Positions 14,738 to 17,038 of a stretch of 17,038 nt of DNA are shown here, piece after piece (position 1 is the stretch's first letter; each line of letters starts with the position of its first letter). The position numbers and the translations under genes are program-made. Source of the DNA: Acidobacteriaceae bacterium (GTDB lineage Bacteria > Acidobacteriota > Terriglobia > Terriglobales > Acidobacteriaceae). Under the pieces are notes generated by a model, which did not search any database, was not told the DNA's origin, and saw only the letters and a program-made list of their open reading frames with translations. The stretch is from assembly GCA_003133425.1 (NCBI GenBank), contig PKXI01000264.1, positions 1-17,038 of the forward strand, in the 5' to 3' direction.

Positions 14738-15715
14738 TTGAAGCCACGTGTGTCCTTGTTATCTCTATTCGCCTTTTTCGCGATTGCCGTGCTGCCCTGC
14801 ACCCGGCTCAACGCCCAACACCTGACCCTGGAGGGACAAACCGGTGGATTCCTGACACCCACCGCATATGTCGTGTATTCAGGCGAGGGGAAGGTCTATT
14901 CGCACCCGGCCGTCGGCTACCACTTTATCAACACCTCAGCGGTGATTGGCAACGTGCAGACCTTCAGCGTCGTAGAGGGCTTCGCCAACCGCGCCGAGGT
15001 AGGATACACGCGCAGTTACCATACGCTCGGCAACAGCAACGATGCCTCACAGGGTGCGTTCAGCCAACTCTGGAATTACAACGGCATGAACATCTTCAGT
15101 GGCAAGGTGGTGGGAATCAAGGATGGGCAGTTCCGTCCGTGGGTACCGGGTCTTGCAGTCGGCGGCATTATCCGCACAGGTGATCATTTTGTGTCAGGCC
15201 ATCTGCATCATGAACTCGGCCTCGGCGCAGACACAGCGTATACCAACGGTGACGTGTATGTGGCGGCCACCAAGACCTGGGCCAAGCCGCCGGTGCCGTT
15301 CCTGATCAACTTTGGTTTGAAGATGACCAACGCCACAATCTTCGGCATTGGCGGCCAGAGTACGCGCTTTGGCGGACGCCTGTTTGGGGGGATTGGCATT
15401 CCGCTGCCGGGTCCGTGGAAGACGGCCATCGTGCCCTCGGCAGGCTTTACGCAGGAGCCGAAAACAGCAAAGTACCTGGGCAACATCATGCCTGGCGGAG
15501 TCCATCTGCCCACCACTCTCGACTACGCCGTACGGGTGACGCAGAGGGAGAACCCGCACTTCAGCTTCGATATCGGCATTGGACAAGTGGCTGGAAACAT
15601 CGGCACCGCGGTGCTTCCGACCGGCTTGCCGGCTCCCTATCCGCCCTACATTTCGGTGCCGGTAAACCTGCAGGCGCGCAAGGTTGTTGGGATAGGCCTG
15701 AGCTATCGCTACTAA
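14738..15715 (+). CDS. Probable outer-membrane beta-barrel protein, function unknown
   Basis: The start is chosen as TTG 14738, with GGAG 6 bases upstream, giving 325 residues. A TTG at 14726 in the same frame has no such site. Residues 1-26 are a signal peptide (cleavage after LNA). The mature part has many short alternating strands rich in glycine and aromatics (RAEVGYTRSYHTL, FLINFGLKMTN, FGGRLFGGIGIPL, HFSFDIGIGQVAG) and ends in GIGLSYRY. An aromatic last residue on an amphipathic strand is the usual BamA recognition signal of outer-membrane barrels. The N-terminal EGQTGGFLTPTA resembles DUF3034-type barrels in my memory, unverified. A terminator hairpin follows the stop. Substrate or role unknown. 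Confidence 0.72.
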   Translation: MKPRVSLLSLFAFFAIAVLPCTRLNAQHLTLEGQTGGFLTPTAYVVYSGEGKVYSHPAVGYHFINTSAVIGNVQTFSVVEGFANRAEVGYTRSYHTLGNSNDASQGAFSQLWNYNGMNIFSGKVVGIKDGQFRPWVPGLAVGGIIRTGDHFVSGHLHHELGLGADTAYTNGDVYVAATKTWAKPPVPFLINFGLKMTNATIFGIGGQSTRFGGRLFGGIGIPLPGPWKTAIVPSAGFTQEPKTAKYLGNIMPGGVHLPTTLDYAVRVTQRENPHFSFDIGIGQVAGNIGTAVLPTGLPAPYPPYISVPVNLQARKVVGIGLSYRY

Positions 15716-15736
15716 CCTGGCGCTCTAAATCAAACA

Positions 15737-15761
15737 AAGGCCCACAGTCCCCGTGGGCCTT
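15737..15761 (+). terminator. Terminator hairpin of the outer-membrane protein gene
   Basis: A perfect 9-bp stem AAGGCCCAC - AGTCCCC - GTGGGCCTT begins 22 bases after the stop codon and is followed by CAGCAGTCTT, without a strong T run. Confidence 0.65.
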
Positions 15762-15771
15762 CAGCAGTCTT

Positions 15772-15797
15772 AACGGCCGGCAGCAATGCCGGCTGTT
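15772..15797 (+). other. Second hairpin with GNRA-type loop
   Basis: AACGGCCGGCA - GCAA - TGCCGGCTGTT: an 11-pair stem with one G-U pair, closed by a GCAA tetraloop, 10 bases after the terminator hairpin. No T run follows. It could stabilise the 3' end or act as a backup stop. Confidence 0.5.
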
Positions 15798-16122
15798 CTG
15801 CGTCAGGCAGCATTATCTAATCATGTTCCGCCGGAAGTCGAACTGCGCATAGGACAACTTATGATCCGAAGATGGGTTCGAATGGGAGTAGCCTGACTGG
15901 GATATCGATTTTGGCCACCACCGCAGTCGGTTACGAAACGTCTTCACCGGTGGCCGGCAGTTCTGGAGGGCCCTTTTTCCTCCGGGTAAATTCTCACTTG
16001 ACTGAGCACGGATTTGGAATATAGTTTTTCCCGAATTCGTGGCAACCTAGCCAGCTCCTCCCTGCTCAGGGACGGTCGATCCCCTTGGCGGATCTGGCAA
16101 GAAAGAAATGGAGGCTATTGTA
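15798..16122. other. Intergenic region and leader upstream of the WxPGYW-repeat gene
   Basis: No gene is seen. It holds an inverted repeat GGCCACC/GGTGGCC (about 15913-15955, long loop), a GGAGG/CCTCC hairpin with CCCTTTTT in the loop (about 15965-15984), the promoter at 15998-16025, and an untranslated leader of about 90 bases that ends in a ribosome binding site (GGAGG, 16110-16114). Confidence 0.5.
15998..16025 (+). promoter_or_regulatory. Promoter of the WxPGYW-repeat gene
   Basis: TTGACT (15998-16003), 16-base spacer, TATAGT (16020-16025). Good match to a housekeeping sigma promoter, with a predicted start near 16032. Confidence 0.65.
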
Positions 16123-17038
16123 ATGAAACTCTCCCGCTCTTTACGCCTAATGCTCCTGACGTTGATCGTCGCTCTCGTTCCCGCATCATCGTTTGCAGGG
16201 GTATTCATCAGTGTCGGATTTGCTCCGCCCATCCTGCCGGTCTATGACCAGCCGCCCTGCCCGGAGCCCGGCCTGATGTGGACCCCCGGCTACTGGGCCT
16301 ACGGTGAAGACGGCTACTACTGGGTACCAGGCACGTGGGTGCCTGTTCCCTATGAAGGTGCTTTGTGGACGCCTCCGTATTGGGGCTGGTCCGGCGGCTT
16401 CTATGCATTCCATCCCGGCTATTGGGGACCTCACGTCGGTTACTATGGCGGAGTCAACTACGGCTTCGGCTACATGGGCATCGGCTTTGTGGGTGGCGAA
16501 TGGCGTGAGCACCGCTTTGCCTATAACACCGCAGTTATGCGCGTTGACCGAAGGATCATCCATGAGACCTATGAAGACCGCCGGATCGTAGATCGATATA
16601 CCATCAGGAACGACCATCGGGTGGCGTTCAGCGGTGGCCGCGACGGCATTCGTCACGACCCCACTCCGCAGGAACGGGAGGCCATGCGCATGCCGCATAC
16701 GCCTCCGACCAGTTACCAGCAGCAGCACTTTCAGGCGGCACGCGCTGACCACGGTTCTTATGTGAAGTTCAACGGCGGCCGTCCGGCAAATGTGGTTGCA
16801 GCCCGGCCGCTGGCTGCGGAACATGTGGCCGCGCCGGCCGGCAATGGAGGACGTTTTGGCAACAGTGTGCGGCCTGTTGGCAGCATAAATGGACCTCAGG
16901 GGGGACGGAACGACATAAATGGCGCCCCGGCCAACCGCCCTGACATGCGCCAGGCGCCGGCGGTGCGGAACGAACCGCAATCCCGTCCGGCACCTTCGCC
17001 TCAATATCAGCCCCAGTCGCGTCCGGCACCTTCACCGC
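16123..17038 (+). CDS. Secreted WxPGYW (YXWGXW-type) repeat protein, 3' end outside window
   Basis: The frame opens at ATG 16123, 8 bases after GGAGG, and stays open to the window edge (305 codons). Residues 1-25 are a signal peptide (cleavage after SFA). Residues about 45-110 hold repeats of aromatic-glycine-proline motifs: MWTPGYWAY (52-60), YYWVPGTWVPVP (65-76), LWTPPYWGW (81-89), FHPGYWGP (96-103), then a glycine/tyrosine stretch (HVGYYGGVNYGFGYMG). This is the pattern of YXWGXW/BcpO-related repeats found in exported proteins of unknown function. The C-terminal half is hydrophilic, low in order and rich in P, Q, R and N, with a direct repeat QSRPAPSP at the very end. Likely periplasmic or surface structural protein; no enzyme motif is seen. 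Confidence 0.88.
   Translation, partial: MKLSRSLRLMLLTLIVALVPASSFAGVFISVGFAPPILPVYDQPPCPEPGLMWTPGYWAYGEDGYYWVPGTWVPVPYEGALWTPPYWGWSGGFYAFHPGYWGPHVGYYGGVNYGFGYMGIGFVGGEWREHRFAYNTAVMRVDRRIIHETYEDRRIVDRYTIRNDHRVAFSGGRDGIRHDPTPQEREAMRMPHTPPTSYQQQHFQAARADHGSYVKFNGGRPANVVAARPLAAEHVAAPAGNGGRFGNSVRPVGSINGPQGGRNDINGAPANRPDMRQAPAVRNEPQSRPAPSPQYQPQSRPAPSP

Noticed and set aside
15841..15900. GGGTTCGAATGG at 15873-15886, resembling a tRNA T-arm
   Set aside because: The flanking bases do not form a T stem, and no acceptor, D or anticodon arm can be folded around it.

Overview
The window reads as chromosomal DNA of a Gram-negative bacterium, most likely an acidobacterium (Acidobacteriota, Terriglobia-like). 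This is inferred from the moderately high GC, SecA with a zinc-binding tail, an Hfq with an N-terminal extension, a WxPGYW-rich secreted protein, and an intergenic palindromic repeat of a kind I remember from acidobacterial genomes (memory, not checked). No phage, integrase, transposase, CRISPR array, rRNA or tRNA is visible.

Layout. 2-739: 3' end of clpC, closed by a clean terminator. 846-1553: two small genes for predicted membrane proteins; the second appears to have lost its normal start through a one-base change in a T run. 1725-4736: complete secA. 4835-6067 (minus): a TadZ/CpaE-like receiver plus MinD-type ATPase without other tad genes. 6442-8280 (minus): a CYTH-domain protein and a membrane-anchored HEAT-repeat protein. 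8501-9559: threonylcarbamoyl-AMP synthase (Sua5), ending inside a heptanucleotide tandem repeat. 9708-10052 (minus): Hfq-like protein. 10355-11455 (minus): DNA polymerase III delta prime (holB). 11495-12343 (minus): exported TlpA-like thioredoxin. 12493-12848: a two-gene cassette (54-aa membrane protein and 64-aa XRE regulator, overlapping by 4 nt) behind a promoter whose -35 box lies in a perfect palindrome. 12961-13926: secreted beta-propeller. 13945-14613 (minus): thymidylate kinase. 14738-15715: probable outer-membrane beta-barrel. 16123 to the end: secreted WxPGYW-repeat protein, cut by the window edge.

The genes are mostly housekeeping (proteolysis, secretion, tRNA modification, replication, dTTP synthesis, RNA regulation) mixed with envelope proteins, in short or single transcription units rather than one pathway operon. 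I see no convincing large undescribed system. The points most worth a second look are the covarying palindromic repeat pair (1586-1641 and 9617-9672), the palindrome-controlled XRE/small-membrane cassette, the frameshifted small membrane gene before secA, and the divergent Hfq.
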